DNA from: an uncultured Arthrobacter sp.
GTDB lineage: Bacteria > Actinomycetota > Actinomycetes > Actinomycetales > Micrococcaceae
Direction: 5' to 3'
Length of the DNA stretch: 24,377 bases
Assembly (NCBI GenBank): GCA_937873245.1
Contig: CALMVY010000174.1
Location: forward strand, 1-24,377
Position 1 is the stretch's first letter, and each line of letters opens with the position of its first letter. A program made the translations under genes and the position numbers. Below, piece by piece: positions 1 through 7,584 of the stretch. The notes below the pieces were generated by a model. The model was not told the DNA's origin. It searched no databases and saw nothing but the letters and a program-made list of their open reading frames with translations.

Positions 1-1578
1 CTGGGCTACCAGCTTCGAGGTCAGCGCCTCGAACGCGGTGCGGTCGTCCTCCGTCCACCAGTTGCGGAGCAGACCGCTGCCGTCATACTGGGAGCCCTGG
101 TCGTCGAAGCCGTGCCCGATTTCATGGCCGATGACGGCACCGATGCCGCCGTAGTTGACGGCATCGTCGGCGTCGGCGGTGAAGAACGGCGGCTGCAGGA
201 TGGCGGCCGGGAACACGATTTCGTTGAGCAGCGGGTGGTAATACGCATTCACCGTCTGCGGCGTCATCAACCACTTGTCCCTGTCCACGGGCTTACCCAC
301 CTCATCAAGGTGCCGGTCGACGTCGGCGCTGTGTGCGCGCTCCACATTGCCCAGCAGGTCCGACGGGTCGATCTCCACGGCGGAGTAGTCGATCCACTTG
401 TCCGGGAAGCCGATCTTGGCCCGGAAAGAGTCGAGCTTCTTGAGCGCCTCATGCTTGGTGTCCTCGCCCATCCAGGCAAGTCCGGTGATGGATTCGCGGT
501 AGGCCTCGATCAGGTTCGCCACCAGCGACTCCATGCGGGCCTTATGGGTTTCCGGGAAGTGCCGGGCCACATAGATCTGGCCGACCGCCTCGCCCAGCGC
601 GGCCTCGACGACGGCGACCCCGCGCTTCCAGCGGTCCTTGTTGCGCGGCGTGCCGCTGAGCGTGGTGCCGTAGAAGGCGAAGTTGGCATCCACAAACGCG
701 GCGGACAGGTACGGCGCTGCGGCGCTGATGACGCGCATGGCCAGCCATTCCTGCCACACGGACAGCGGTTCGGAGTCCAGCAGTGACGCCGCCCCGGCGA
801 AGAAGTCCGGGGTGCTCACAACAAGGTCCGCGCGCTTCTCCGGTGCGATGCCGGCGGCGTCGAACCATGTGGTGAGGAGCGGGAAGAGCTGCGCCGCCTC
901 GTCCGCAGTTTTCAGGTTGTACGTCTTCTGCGGGTCGCGCAGCGTGACTTTGTCCCAGTGGTGCGAGGCCAGCGCCGTTTCCAGCGCCACCACCCGGCCG
1001 GCCGCGTCCTCCGGGCTTGCGACACCGGCGAGGCCGAAGACCGCCCGCACATGCTCCTGGTAGGCCTGGACCATCGGAGCGAACTTTTCCTCGCGGTAAT
1101 ACGACTCATCCGGCAGGCCCAGTCCGCCCTGCCCGGTGTACAGCAGGACCCGGTCCGGGTTTCCGGCGTCGGGGGCGGGGTAGATGTAGAACAGGCCGCC
1201 CACGTCCGCGCGGAACAGCCGTCCGGCCAGCGCCACGAGATCGGCGGCCGACTCCGTGGCGAACACCTCGGCGAGCCGCTGCCGGATCGGGTCCAGGCCC
1301 TTGGCCTCCACGGCAGCCTCGTCCAGGAAGCTGTTGTAGAGGTCCCCGACCTTCTGCTCGATCCCGGTGGAGTCCGCGCCGCGGGCCGCCGCGTCCTCGA
1401 TGATCTCCTTTACCGCGAGCTCCGAGCCGTCCCGCAGCGCGGTGAACGTCCCCTCCAGGGGCCGGTCATCCGGAATCTCGGTGCTCTTGAGCCAGGTGCC
1501 GTTGACATGCTGGTACAGGTCATCCTGCGGCCTGACGCTGGCGTCGATATTGGACAGGGCGATCCCCGAAAGTGGCAC
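1..1578 (-). CDS. M13 family zinc metallopeptidase (neprilysin/PepO-like), C-terminus beyond window
   Basis: The frame is open from a GTG at 1578 to the window edge (526 codons). A GGAG ribosome site lies 6 nt upstream. The N-terminus (MPLSGIALSNIDASVRPQDD) leads into the D-x-x-x-x-VNGTWL segment typical of M13 peptidases. VNAYYHP is at residues 443-447 and the zinc-binding GHEIGHGFDDQGSQYDG motif puts HEIGH at 485-489, with the catalytic Glu inside it. The third zinc ligand, in the family's ExxAD motif about 60 residues further on, would fall outside the window. Full-length members are about 650 aa, so about 130 residues are missing. No signal peptide or membrane anchor is seen, so a cytoplasmic oligopeptidase is likely. 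The gene is divergent from leuA. Family assignment is sure; substrate is unknown. Confidence 0.95.
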   Translation of the reverse strand, partial: MPLSGIALSNIDASVRPQDDLYQHVNGTWLKSTEIPDDRPLEGTFTALRDGSELAVKEIIEDAAARGADSTGIEQKVGDLYNSFLDEAAVEAKGLDPIRQRLAEVFATESAADLVALAGRLFRADVGGLFYIYPAPDAGNPDRVLLYTGQGGLGLPDESYYREEKFAPMVQAYQEHVRAVFGLAGVASPEDAAGRVVALETALASHHWDKVTLRDPQKTYNLKTADEAAQLFPLLTTWFDAAGIAPEKRADLVVSTPDFFAGAASLLDSEPLSVWQEWLAMRVISAAAPYLSAAFVDANFAFYGTTLSGTPRNKDRWKRGVAVVEAALGEAVGQIYVARHFPETHKARMESLVANLIEAYRESITGLAWMGEDTKHEALKKLDSFRAKIGFPDKWIDYSAVEIDPSDLLGNVERAHSADVDRHLDEVGKPVDRDKWLMTPQTVNAYYHPLLNEIVFPAAILQPPFFTADADDAVNYGGIGAVIGHEIGHGFDDQGSQYDGSGLLRNWWTEDDRTAFEALTSKLVAQ

Positions 1579-1665
1579 AGATGCTCCTTTGAGAGGCAGC
1601 CCGGCACCGCCTCGTGGACGGGTCGCCGGTCTGCATGGTGGACGTTGCGGAGGTATGGCTCCTTC

Positions 1666-1693
1666 ATCTTACGCACCCGTGTTACTGTGAAAA
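1666..1693 (-). promoter_or_regulatory. Candidate promoter of the M13 peptidase gene
   Basis: On the minus strand TTTTCA (1693-1688) and TAAGAT (1671-1666) are separated by 16 nt, a sigma-70/SigA-like arrangement. Its -35 region overlaps the -10 box of the divergent leuA leader promoter, so the two polymerases would compete. The mRNA would have a 5' leader of about 80 nt. Prediction from sequence only. Confidence 0.35.
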
Positions 1694-1695
1694 GG
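1680..1695 (+). promoter_or_regulatory. Extended -10 promoter of the leuA leader transcript
   Basis: TGTTACTGT (1680-1688) is an extended -10 element with TACTGT at 1683-1688. The first base of the leader GTG (1695) lies 7 nt past the hexamer, where transcription would start. This predicts a leaderless leader-peptide ORF. No good -35 hexamer is seen, which fits an extended -10 promoter. Confidence 0.5.
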
Positions 1696-1751
1696 TGCGC
1701 GCAGAACTGCTTCTTCTTAGCTGCCGCGGCGAGGCCTCAGACGCGATCTAG
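1695..1751 (+). CDS. Leucine-rich leader peptide upstream of leuA
   Basis: This 18-codon ORF reads MRAELLLLSCRGEASDAI and ends in TAG. It contains four consecutive Leu codons (CTG CTT CTT CTT, 1707-1718); CTT is uncommon in this GC-rich sequence, where Leu is mostly CTG or CTC. No Shine-Dalgarno is usefully spaced before the GTG: AAAAGG abuts it, and the apparent transcription start coincides with the start codon. The Leu run lies five bases before the 5' arm of a hairpin (1724-1774), the geometry of a ribosome-stalling leucine sensor. Actinobacterial leuA genes are known to carry conserved leader structures (a pseudoknot called the LEU element). The peptide and role are inferred from position and composition. 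Confidence 0.7.
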   Translation: MRAELLLLSCRGEASDAI

Positions 1752-1774
1752 CGCAAGGCCCACCCTCGCTGCGG
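1724..1774 (+). promoter_or_regulatory. leuA leader RNA hairpin (LEU-element-like)
   Basis: CCGCGGCGAG (1724-1733) pairs with CTCGCTGCGG (1765-1774) over 10 bp, including one G-U pair. Inside the loop GCCT (1734-1737) can pair with AGGC (1756-1759) and CGC (1742-1744) with GCG (1751-1753). No U-run follows the 3' arm, so it does not look like an intrinsic terminator. GGCCT (1733-1737) can also pair with AGGCC (1818-1822) over the leuA ribosome site, so control of translation initiation is possible. The structure was drawn by hand, not computed. Confidence 0.6.
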
Positions 1775-1831
1775 AGTTTGTGTTGCCCGGCCACCCTTTC
1801 ACCAGGAATCACAGAAAAGGCCCCGATTGTA

Positions 1832-3571
1832 ATGCGAAACGCACAGAAGCCCTCAGGAATGCCCGTCCACCGCTACGTCCCGTTCCAGGACATGATCACG
1901 GTTGAACTGCCGGACCGCACCTGGCCGGACAAGGTCATCACCAAGGCCCCCCGCTGGTGCGCCGTGGACCTGCGTGACGGCAACCAGGCCCTGATCGACC
2001 CGATGAGCCCCGCCCGCAAGCTGAAGATGTTCCAGCTGCTGGTCCGGATGGGCTACAAGGAAATCGAAGTCGGTTTCCCCTCCGCCTCGCAGACCGACTT
2101 CGACTTCGTCCGGCAGCTGATCGAGGGCAACCACATCCCGGACGACGTCACCATCCAGGTCCTGACCCAGGCCCGCGAGCACCTGATCGAGCGGACCTAC
2201 GAGTCCCTCGTCGGCGCCAAGCAGGCAATCGTGCATTTGTACAACTCGACGTCGGTCCTGCAGCGCAGGGTCGTCTTCAACCAGGACGAGGACGGAATCC
2301 TGGACATCGCCCTGCAGGGCGCACGGCTGTGCAAGAAGTACGAGGAGACCCTGCAGGACACCCACATCACGTACGAGTACTCGCCGGAATCGTTCACCGG
2401 GACCGAGCTGGAGTACGCCGTCCGGGTCTGCAACGCGATCGCCGATGTGTTCGAGGCCTCCGCCGACAGCCAGGTCATCATCAACCTGCCGGCCACGGTG
2501 GAAATGGCCACCCCCAACGTCTATGCCGACTCCATCGAGTGGATGAGCCGCAACCTGCACCCGCGGGAGGGCATCATCCTGTCCCTGCACCCGCACAATG
2601 ACCGCGGCACGGGCGTCGCGGCCGCGGAGCTGGGCTACCTGGCCGGGGCGGACCGGATTGAAGGCTGCCTGTTCGGCAACGGCGAGCGGACCGGCAACGT
2701 GGACCTGGTGACCCTGGGCCTGAACATGTTCGTCCAGGGCGTCGACCCGATGATCGACTTCTCCGACATCGACGAGGTCCGCCGCACTGTGGAGTACTGC
2801 AACCAGCTGCCGGTAGCCGAGCGTTCACCTTACGGCGGGGACCTCGTCTTCACCGCCTTCTCCGGCTCCCACCAGGACGCCATCAAGAAGGGCCTGGAAG
2901 CCCTGGAGAAGGACGCGGCCGCCGCGGGCAAGGACGTGGCCGACTACACCTGGCAGGTACCGTACCTGCCGGTCGACCCGAAGGATCTGGGCCGCAGCTA
3001 CGAGGCCGTCATCCGGGTCAACTCGCAGTCGGGCAAGGGCGGCGTCGCCTACCTGCTGAAGAACGAGCACAACCTGGACCTGCCGCGCCGCGCCCAGATC
3101 GAGTTCTCCGGCGTCATCCAGAAACAGACCGACACCATGGGCGGCGAAGTCAGCGGCGCCCAGCTCTGGCAGGTCTTCCAGGATGAATACCTGCCCTCCG
3201 GCGCTGCCGACGCGCAGTGGGGACGCTACGCCCTGGGCCCGTTCGGCACCGAAACGGACGAAGACGGTTCCATGACGCTGCACGCCGCGCTCAAGATCGA
3301 CGGCACCCAGGTCCACCGCACCGGCACCGGCAACGGTCCCATCGCCGCCCTGCTGAGCATCCTGCGCGAAGACGGCGTCGACGTCCGGGTGCTGGACTAC
3401 AGCGAACATGCCCTGTCCGAAGGCGGCAGCGCCCTCGCCGCGGCCTACGTCGAATGCGCCGTCGGGGAACGCGTGCTGTGGGGCGTCGGGATCGACGCCA
3501 ACACGTCCACATCCTCGCTCAAGGCTGTCATCTCTGCCGTGAACCGGGCCATCCGGGACGCCCGCGCCTAA
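1832..3571 (+). CDS. leuA: 2-isopropylmalate synthase
   Basis: LeuA condenses acetyl-CoA with 2-ketoisovalerate to 2-isopropylmalate, the first committed step of leucine synthesis in the cytoplasm. The 579-aa product has the long actinobacterial (type II) architecture. The N-terminal segment VHRYVPFQD precedes the catalytic TIM barrel, with LRDGNQAL (residues 47-54) carrying the metal and catalytic Arg-Asp. HPHNDRGTG (253-261) supplies the metal-binding His residues. The C-terminal third is the leucine-feedback domain, with an intact ending. The ATG at 1832 was chosen because AAAAGG lies 11 nt upstream; the same frame is open to 1778, but that overlaps the leader RNA. A leucine leader upstream and a strong terminator downstream make this a single-gene unit. 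Confidence 0.97.
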   Translation: MRNAQKPSGMPVHRYVPFQDMITVELPDRTWPDKVITKAPRWCAVDLRDGNQALIDPMSPARKLKMFQLLVRMGYKEIEVGFPSASQTDFDFVRQLIEGNHIPDDVTIQVLTQAREHLIERTYESLVGAKQAIVHLYNSTSVLQRRVVFNQDEDGILDIALQGARLCKKYEETLQDTHITYEYSPESFTGTELEYAVRVCNAIADVFEASADSQVIINLPATVEMATPNVYADSIEWMSRNLHPREGIILSLHPHNDRGTGVAAAELGYLAGADRIEGCLFGNGERTGNVDLVTLGLNMFVQGVDPMIDFSDIDEVRRTVEYCNQLPVAERSPYGGDLVFTAFSGSHQDAIKKGLEALEKDAAAAGKDVADYTWQVPYLPVDPKDLGRSYEAVIRVNSQSGKGGVAYLLKNEHNLDLPRRAQIEFSGVIQKQTDTMGGEVSGAQLWQVFQDEYLPSGAADAQWGRYALGPFGTETDEDGSMTLHAALKIDGTQVHRTGTGNGPIAALLSILREDGVDVRVLDYSEHALSEGGSALAAAYVECAVGERVLWGVGIDANTSTSSLKAVISAVNRAIRDARA

Positions 3572-3580
3572 GCTGGCAGC

Positions 3581-3613
3581 CGCTGCGCCGCCGGAGCATC
3601 CGGCGGCGCAGCG
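3581..3613 (+). terminator. Intrinsic terminator after leuA
   Basis: A perfect 14-bp inverted repeat (CGCTGCGCCGCCGG / CCGGCGGCGCAGCG) with a 5-nt AGCAT loop starts 9 nt after the leuA stop. It is followed by a pyrimidine-rich CTGTTCTTCCT tract rather than a pure T-run. Confidence 0.85.
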
Positions 3614-3664
3614 CTGTTCTTCCTGAAAGGCAAGGTTTCTTCTGATGCAGTGCGAAGATTAACC

Positions 3665-4420
3665 GTGGCCCAACCATCCTCCTTTGCCTCCCGCGCCTAC
3701 CGTGACGACGGTGTGGTGCTGCGTACCCACAAACTGGGCGAGGCGGACCGCATCATCACCATCCTGACCAAGCACCACGGCCAGGTCCGCGCGGTGGCGA
3801 AGGGTGTGCGGCGCACGTCCAGCCGCTTCGGCGCCCGGCTTGAGCCCTTTATGGTCGTTGACCTCCAGCTGATTGCCGGCCGCACCCTGGACATCGTCAC
3901 GCAGGCCGTCGCGAAGGGCGCGTACGGCGGGAACATCGCGGCGGATTACGGCCGCTACACCGTCGCCGCCGCCATGACGGAGACGGCGGAAAAGCTGACC
4001 GACGTCGACGGCGAAGCGGGCACCGCCCAATACAACCTCCTGGTCGGCGCCCTCGCCTCGCTGAGCCGCGGCGACCACACCCCTGAACTCATCCTTGATT
4101 CCTACCTGCTGCGGGCCCTCGCCACCGGCGGCTGGGCGCCGAGCTTCACCGACTGCGCCCGCTGCGGTGCCCGCGGGCCGCACACCGCGTTCTCGGCGCC
4201 GCTGGGCGGCATGGTGTGCGCCGCGTGCCGCCCGCCGGGGTCCCCGGCCCCCGCCGCGGAAACAGTCCTCCTGCTCGGTGCCCTGCTGACCGGGGACTGG
4301 GCGACGGCGGACGCGTCCGTCCCCGTGCACCGCCGCGAGGCGGCCGGCCTGGTGGCCAGCTACCTGCAGTGGCATCTCGAACGTGTCCTTAAGTCCCTCA
4401 AACATGTGGAGCGAACGTAA
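3665..4420 (+). CDS. recO: DNA repair protein RecO
   Basis: RecO works with RecF and RecR to load RecA at single-stranded gaps and anneals complementary strands. The product from the GTG at 3665 is 251 aa, the usual length. The N-terminal OB-fold (ASRAYRDDGVVLRTHKLGEADRIIT) contains the family's G-E-x-D-R-I segment. A C-terminal four-cysteine zinc finger is present as CARC (Cys164, Cys167) and CAAC (Cys185, Cys188). A GTG five codons upstream (3650) is an alternative start; neither has a well-spaced ribosome site. I prefer 3665 because it gives the family-like N-terminus MAQPSSFASRAYRDD. The gene ends 2 nt before the prenyltransferase start, so the two are probably co-transcribed. Confidence 0.95.
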   Translation: MAQPSSFASRAYRDDGVVLRTHKLGEADRIITILTKHHGQVRAVAKGVRRTSSRFGARLEPFMVVDLQLIAGRTLDIVTQAVAKGAYGGNIAADYGRYTVAAAMTETAEKLTDVDGEAGTAQYNLLVGALASLSRGDHTPELILDSYLLRALATGGWAPSFTDCARCGARGPHTAFSAPLGGMVCAACRPPGSPAPAAETVLLLGALLTGDWATADASVPVHRREAAGLVASYLQWHLERVLKSLKHVERT

Positions 4421-4422
4421 CT

Positions 4423-4458
4423 GTGGCGTTGGGTAAAAATGTGGCCTTGGGTAAAAAG
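4423..4458 (+). repeat. 18-bp tandem duplication at the prenyltransferase start
   Basis: GTGGCGTTGGGTAAAAAT (4423-4440) is followed directly by GTGGCCTTGGGTAAAAAG (4441-4458), identical at 16 of 18 bases. It is in frame and encodes MALGKN-VALGKK. Each unit begins with GTG, so two start codons are possible. Confidence 0.9.
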
Positions 4459-5268
4459 CAGAATCCGGTCCGGCAGCGGAGCACCCCCGTGGTGAGTCCG
4501 TACCCGCACCCCTCCGGCGCCGTCGCTCCGGCCATTCCGGCGGAGTTCATTCCGCGGCACGTCGCGATCGTGATGGACGGCAACGGCCGCTGGGCCAACC
4601 AGCGCGGCCTGCCCCGGATCGAGGGCCACAAAGCGGGGGAGCCGGCCCTGCTGGATGTAATGGCCGGAGCGATTGAGCTTGGCATCGAGCACGTGAGCGT
4701 CTATGCCTTCTCCACGGAGAACTGGCGCCGCTCGCCCGAGGAGGTCCGCTTCCTGATGGGATTTAACAAGGACGTGCTACGTCGTCAACGCAACCAGCTC
4801 GATGAGTGGGGTGTCCGGATCCGCTGGTCCGGCCGGCGGCCGAAGCTGTGGGGATCGGTGATCCGGGAACTGGAGGAGGCCGAGGACTTCACCCGGGGCA
4901 ACAGCACCTGCACCTTGAACATGTGTGTTAACTACGGGGGCCGCGCCGAAATCGCCGATGCGGTCTCCGCGATCGCGGAAGAGGTGGCCGCCGGCCGGCT
5001 GAAGCCGGGGGCCATCACCGAGAAGACGATCCAGAAATACCTGGACGAGCCGGACCTGCCCGACGTGGACCTGTTCCTGCGCAGCTCCGGCGAACAGCGG
5101 CTCTCCAACTTCATGCTCTGGCAGTCGGCCTACGCCGAGTTCGTCTTTATGGACACGCTGTGGCCTGACGTGGACCGGCGCACGCTGTGGGATGCCGTCG
5201 AGATCTATGCGCAGCGCGACCGCCGGTACGGCGGTGCCGTGGACGCGGCCCCTGCGGGCCCGGCCTGA
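4423..5268 (+). CDS. uppS: Isoprenyl (cis-prenyl) transferase, UppS family
   Basis: Cis-prenyltransferases add isopentenyl units to an allylic diphosphate to make the C50/C55 lipid carrier of cell-wall synthesis. The 281-aa product shows VMDGNGRWA with catalytic Asp52, the HKAG segment (69-72), STENWRR (97-103) and the C-terminal RSSGEQRLSNF (220-230) plus LWQSAYAEF that bind the homoallylic substrate. The first about 40 residues precede the conserved fold and are low in complexity, partly built by an in-frame duplication. GTG 4423 has GGAG 11 nt upstream; GTG 4441 is a second candidate. Chain length (decaprenyl, undecaprenyl or shorter) cannot be read from sequence, and actinobacteria often have two paralogues. 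Sits directly after recO. Confidence 0.93.
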   Translation: MALGKNVALGKKQNPVRQRSTPVVSPYPHPSGAVAPAIPAEFIPRHVAIVMDGNGRWANQRGLPRIEGHKAGEPALLDVMAGAIELGIEHVSVYAFSTENWRRSPEEVRFLMGFNKDVLRRQRNQLDEWGVRIRWSGRRPKLWGSVIRELEEAEDFTRGNSTCTLNMCVNYGGRAEIADAVSAIAEEVAAGRLKPGAITEKTIQKYLDEPDLPDVDLFLRSSGEQRLSNFMLWQSAYAEFVFMDTLWPDVDRRTLWDAVEIYAQRDRRYGGAVDAAPAGPA

Positions 5269-5281
5269 CACCTGGGAACCA

Positions 5282-5299
5282 GCGCCGGCACACCGGCGC
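5282..5299. terminator. Short hairpin between converging uppS and hydrolase genes
   Basis: GCGCCGG (5282-5288) and CCGGCGC (5293-5299) form a 7-bp stem with a CACA loop in the 40-bp convergent gap. There is no T-run on either strand, so termination is plausible but weakly supported. Confidence 0.4.
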
Positions 5300-5308
5300 G
5301 GGGCGCGG

Positions 5309-6328
5309 TCAGGCGGTGCCGCCGTCGTCCAGAACGTACGCGCGGAGCCAGCGGGCCAGCCGGGCGTAAGCATCGGCACGGACCCGCGGGGCGGACAGGA
5401 AAACGTCATGCAGGGCGCCGTCGATCCGTTCCAGGGTGACGGTGCGGCCCAGGCTGAGGGCGCGGAGGGCGATGGTGTTGACGTCCAGGACCGCGTCGGT
5501 GCGGCGCATGGATTCCTTCCAGAACATCCCGTTGGCGCTGGCCCCGGAAATCAGGACCAGGATGGGCACGTCGATCTGCAGCCCCCGGGCCACCTGCGCC
5601 TGGCCGGAGAGAACGGCGCTCAGCCAGCCCGCGCGGACGGGGAACGCCCGCGGCGGCCGGTAGTTGTCATCCAGCGTCCATTCGCCCTCGGCGGCGCTGC
5701 TGATGCTCCGCCAGTAAAAGGAGCGTTCGGGGAGGCGGATGACAGCCTCGGGCCGGAACCGGGCGAGCGGCTCCACCATGGTGCGGGCGGCGCGGCGCAC
5801 GGCCGGGCTGCCGTGCATTTCCAGCCAGGGGCTGTCCAGGATCAGCTGGGCGATCAGCCCCGGGTGCCGGTTCGCCCACAGTGCGGCGATCAGTCCGCCG
5901 GTGGAATGCCCCATCAGCGCCACGGATGGCGGGGGCTGCGTTTCGGGATGCAGGGCGGTGATGATGCCAAGCGCCGCGGTGATCTCGGCATCGTAATCGT
6001 CCAGGTCCGCAACATAGCCGCCGTGCGTCCCCGCGTGGAGGCTCCGCCCGTGGTTGTGCATGTCGAGGGCGTAGAAAGCGAAGCCCTGGCCGGTCCAGAA
6101 TTCGGCGAGTTCCTCGTTGAAGAAGTAATCGCTCCAGCCGTGCAGGAACAGCACGGCCCTGGCCCGGCCGCCGGCACCCGCTCCGCCGGCCGGGCCGGCT
6201 CCGGCGCCGGGAGCGTGCCGGACCAGCGTTGCGGTCCGTTCGACGCCGTCGGGGCCGGACGCCGGGAAGGTGCAGGCTTCGAAACCGGCGCCGAGGATAT
6301 CGGGTACCCATTCCTGCTCGCTGGTCAT
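5309..6328 (-). CDS. Alpha/beta hydrolase (serine aminopeptidase S33 / monoglyceride-lipase-like)
   Basis: The 339-aa product has the alpha/beta hydrolase order: FLHGW (61-65) at the oxyanion hole, the strand and loop with LDMHNHGRS (88-96), the nucleophile elbow GHSTGG (140-145, Ser142), a cap-like middle, VPILVLISGAS (254-264) before the acid residue (Asp278 or Asp282) and a catalytic His at 307 in GALHDVF. An Ala/Gly-rich loop (40-57) precedes the first core strand. No signal peptide or lipobox is seen, so it is likely cytoplasmic. The HNHGRS pattern fits the lysophospholipase/S33 hydrolase group, but the substrate is unknown. The gene converges on uppS and diverges from pyrD. ATG 6328 has no ribosome site and lies 6 nt after a TAGCAT box. 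Confidence 0.88.
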   Translation of the reverse strand: MTSEQEWVPDILGAGFEACTFPASGPDGVERTATLVRHAPGAGAGPAGGAGAGGRARAVLFLHGWSDYFFNEELAEFWTGQGFAFYALDMHNHGRSLHAGTHGGYVADLDDYDAEITAALGIITALHPETQPPPSVALMGHSTGGLIAALWANRHPGLIAQLILDSPWLEMHGSPAVRRAARTMVEPLARFRPEAVIRLPERSFYWRSISSAAEGEWTLDDNYRPPRAFPVRAGWLSAVLSGQAQVARGLQIDVPILVLISGASANGMFWKESMRRTDAVLDVNTIALRALSLGRTVTLERIDGALHDVFLSAPRVRADAYARLARWLRAYVLDDGGTA

Positions 6329-6334
6329 GGCTTC

Positions 6335-6340
6335 ATGCTA
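6335..6340 (-). promoter_or_regulatory. -10 box of predicted leaderless hydrolase mRNA
   Basis: TAGCAT (minus strand, 6340-6335) ends 6 nt before the ATG at 6328, placing the expected transcription start on the A of the start codon. No convincing -35 hexamer is seen 16-19 nt further up. Confidence 0.45.
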
Positions 6341-6360
6341 GCGCCCGGCGGGATGCGGGT

Positions 6361-6389
6361 TTGGTCTGGGCCGCCGGAACCGTAAAACT
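6361..6389 (+). promoter_or_regulatory. Candidate pyrD promoter
   Basis: TTGGTC (6361-6366) and AAAACT (6384-6389) are 17 nt apart, and the ATG follows 6 nt after the -10. The -10 lacks the first consensus T, though TAAAAC one base earlier restores it. A leaderless or near-leaderless pyrD mRNA is predicted. Confidence 0.4.
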
Positions 6390-6395
6390 AGAGCC

Positions 6396-7469
6396 ATGCG
6401 CGTATATCCGACTTTCTTCCGGCTGGCCTTCTCATGGATGGACGCCGAACGCGCCCATAAGATCGGCTTCCGGGCCATCCGGCTTGTCCACTCCTGCGGC
6501 GCGGGGCGGGTGCTGCAGAAGTTCACCGCACCCGCGGCGTCGCTGCAGACCCAGGCGTTCGGCCTGACGTTCCCGTCACCCTTCGGCCTGGCGGCCGGCT
6601 TTGACAAGGAGGGCCACGGCATCGAGGCCCTCTCCGAGCTTGGCTTCGGCCATGTGGAGGTCGGGACCATTACCGGCCAGGCACAGCCCGGAAACCCCGG
6701 GCCGAGGCTCTTCCGCCTGGTCGAGGACCGGGCCGTGATCAACCGGATGGGCTTCAACAACGACGGGGCCGCCGCCGTGGCGCCCCGGCTGAAGTCGGCC
6801 CGGGCGGCCTTGCAGCGCCGGCACCCGGGCGTCCGCCCGGTGATCGGGGTCAACATCGGCAAGAGCAAGGTGGTGGAACTTGAGGACGCGGCAGCCGATT
6901 ACCTCGTCAGCGCCCGCAGCCTGGCACCCGCCGCCGACTACCTCGTGGTCAATGTCAGCTCCCCGAACACCCCGGGCCTGCGGCTGCTGCAGGATGTGGA
7001 AACGCTCCGCCCGCTGCTGGCGGCAGTGGGGGAGGCGGCGGACACTGCGTCCGGACGCCACGTCCCGCTGCTGGTCAAGATCGCCCCGGACCTCAGCGAT
7101 GAGGACATCGACGACGTCGCGCGCCTCGCGCTGGACCTGAAGCTGGACGGAATCATCGCCACCAACACCACCGTCGCACGCAGCGGACTTTCATCCGCCC
7201 CGGACAAGGTGGCGGCCTGCGGCGCCGGCGGGCTTTCGGGGGCCCCGCTGAAGCAGCGTTCGCTGGAGGTGCTGGCCCGGCTGAAGGCGGCAACCGGCGG
7301 AAACATGACCCTGGTTTCGGTGGGCGGCGTGGAAACCGCGCAGGACGTCCAGCAACGGCTCGACGCCGGCGCCACCCTCGTGCAGGGGTACACGGCCTTC
7401 CTCTACGAAGGCCCCTTCTGGGCTGCCCGCATCAACCGGCTGCTCGCGAAGCATCCGTCCCGACGCTAA
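6396..7469 (+). CDS. pyrD: Dihydroorotate dehydrogenase (quinone), class 2
   Basis: PyrD oxidises dihydroorotate to orotate in pyrimidine synthesis and passes electrons through FMN to the membrane quinone pool. The 357-aa product has the class 2 hallmark, an N-terminal amphipathic domain (residues 1-45, VYPTFFRLAFSWMDAERAHK) that docks on the membrane. The FMN barrel follows, with GLAAGFDK (64-71), NRMGFNN (116-122) and the catalytic-serine segment VNVSSPNTPG (185-194). GVETAQDV near the C-terminus belongs to the FMN phosphate site. ATG 6396 gives the family-typical N-terminus. It stands apart from other pyr genes and is followed by a strong terminator. Its quinone dependence links it to the respiratory genes elsewhere in the window. 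Confidence 0.96.
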   Translation: MRVYPTFFRLAFSWMDAERAHKIGFRAIRLVHSCGAGRVLQKFTAPAASLQTQAFGLTFPSPFGLAAGFDKEGHGIEALSELGFGHVEVGTITGQAQPGNPGPRLFRLVEDRAVINRMGFNNDGAAAVAPRLKSARAALQRRHPGVRPVIGVNIGKSKVVELEDAAADYLVSARSLAPAADYLVVNVSSPNTPGLRLLQDVETLRPLLAAVGEAADTASGRHVPLLVKIAPDLSDEDIDDVARLALDLKLDGIIATNTTVARSGLSSAPDKVAACGAGGLSGAPLKQRSLEVLARLKAATGGNMTLVSVGGVETAQDVQQRLDAGATLVQGYTAFLYEGPFWAARINRLLAKHPSRR

Positions 7470-7538
7470 CCGGGACGCAACCGAGCGCTGAAAGGCTCGG
7501 CCCCGCACCGGCCGCGTCCCGCGGTACGGGAACGACAA

Positions 7539-7567
7539 AGCCCCCGGCAGTCCAGCTGCCGGGGGCT
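7539..7567. terminator. Bidirectional terminator between pyrD and the DUF3043 gene
   Basis: A perfect 12-bp inverted repeat AGCCCCCGGCAG / CTGCCGGGGGCT has a 5-nt TCCAG loop. On the plus strand it is followed by CCTTGTTG, and on the minus strand by TTGTCG after a run of three T's that starts within the stem, serving both converging genes. Confidence 0.85.
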
Positions 7568-7584
7568 CCTTGTTGATCGGGGAA

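Noticed and set aside
958..1905. 315-codon open frame on the plus strand
   Set aside because: It is antisense to the M13 peptidase, then crosses the leuA leader and start in another frame. No domain is recognisable.
4423..4458. Phase-variation repeat tract in uppS
   Set aside because: The unit is 18 bp and in frame, so gain or loss of a unit would not shift the frame. It is listed only as a duplication.
5192..6385. 397-codon open frame on the plus strand
   Set aside because: It overlaps the end of uppS and lies antisense to the alpha/beta hydrolase, which carries a complete catalytic triad.
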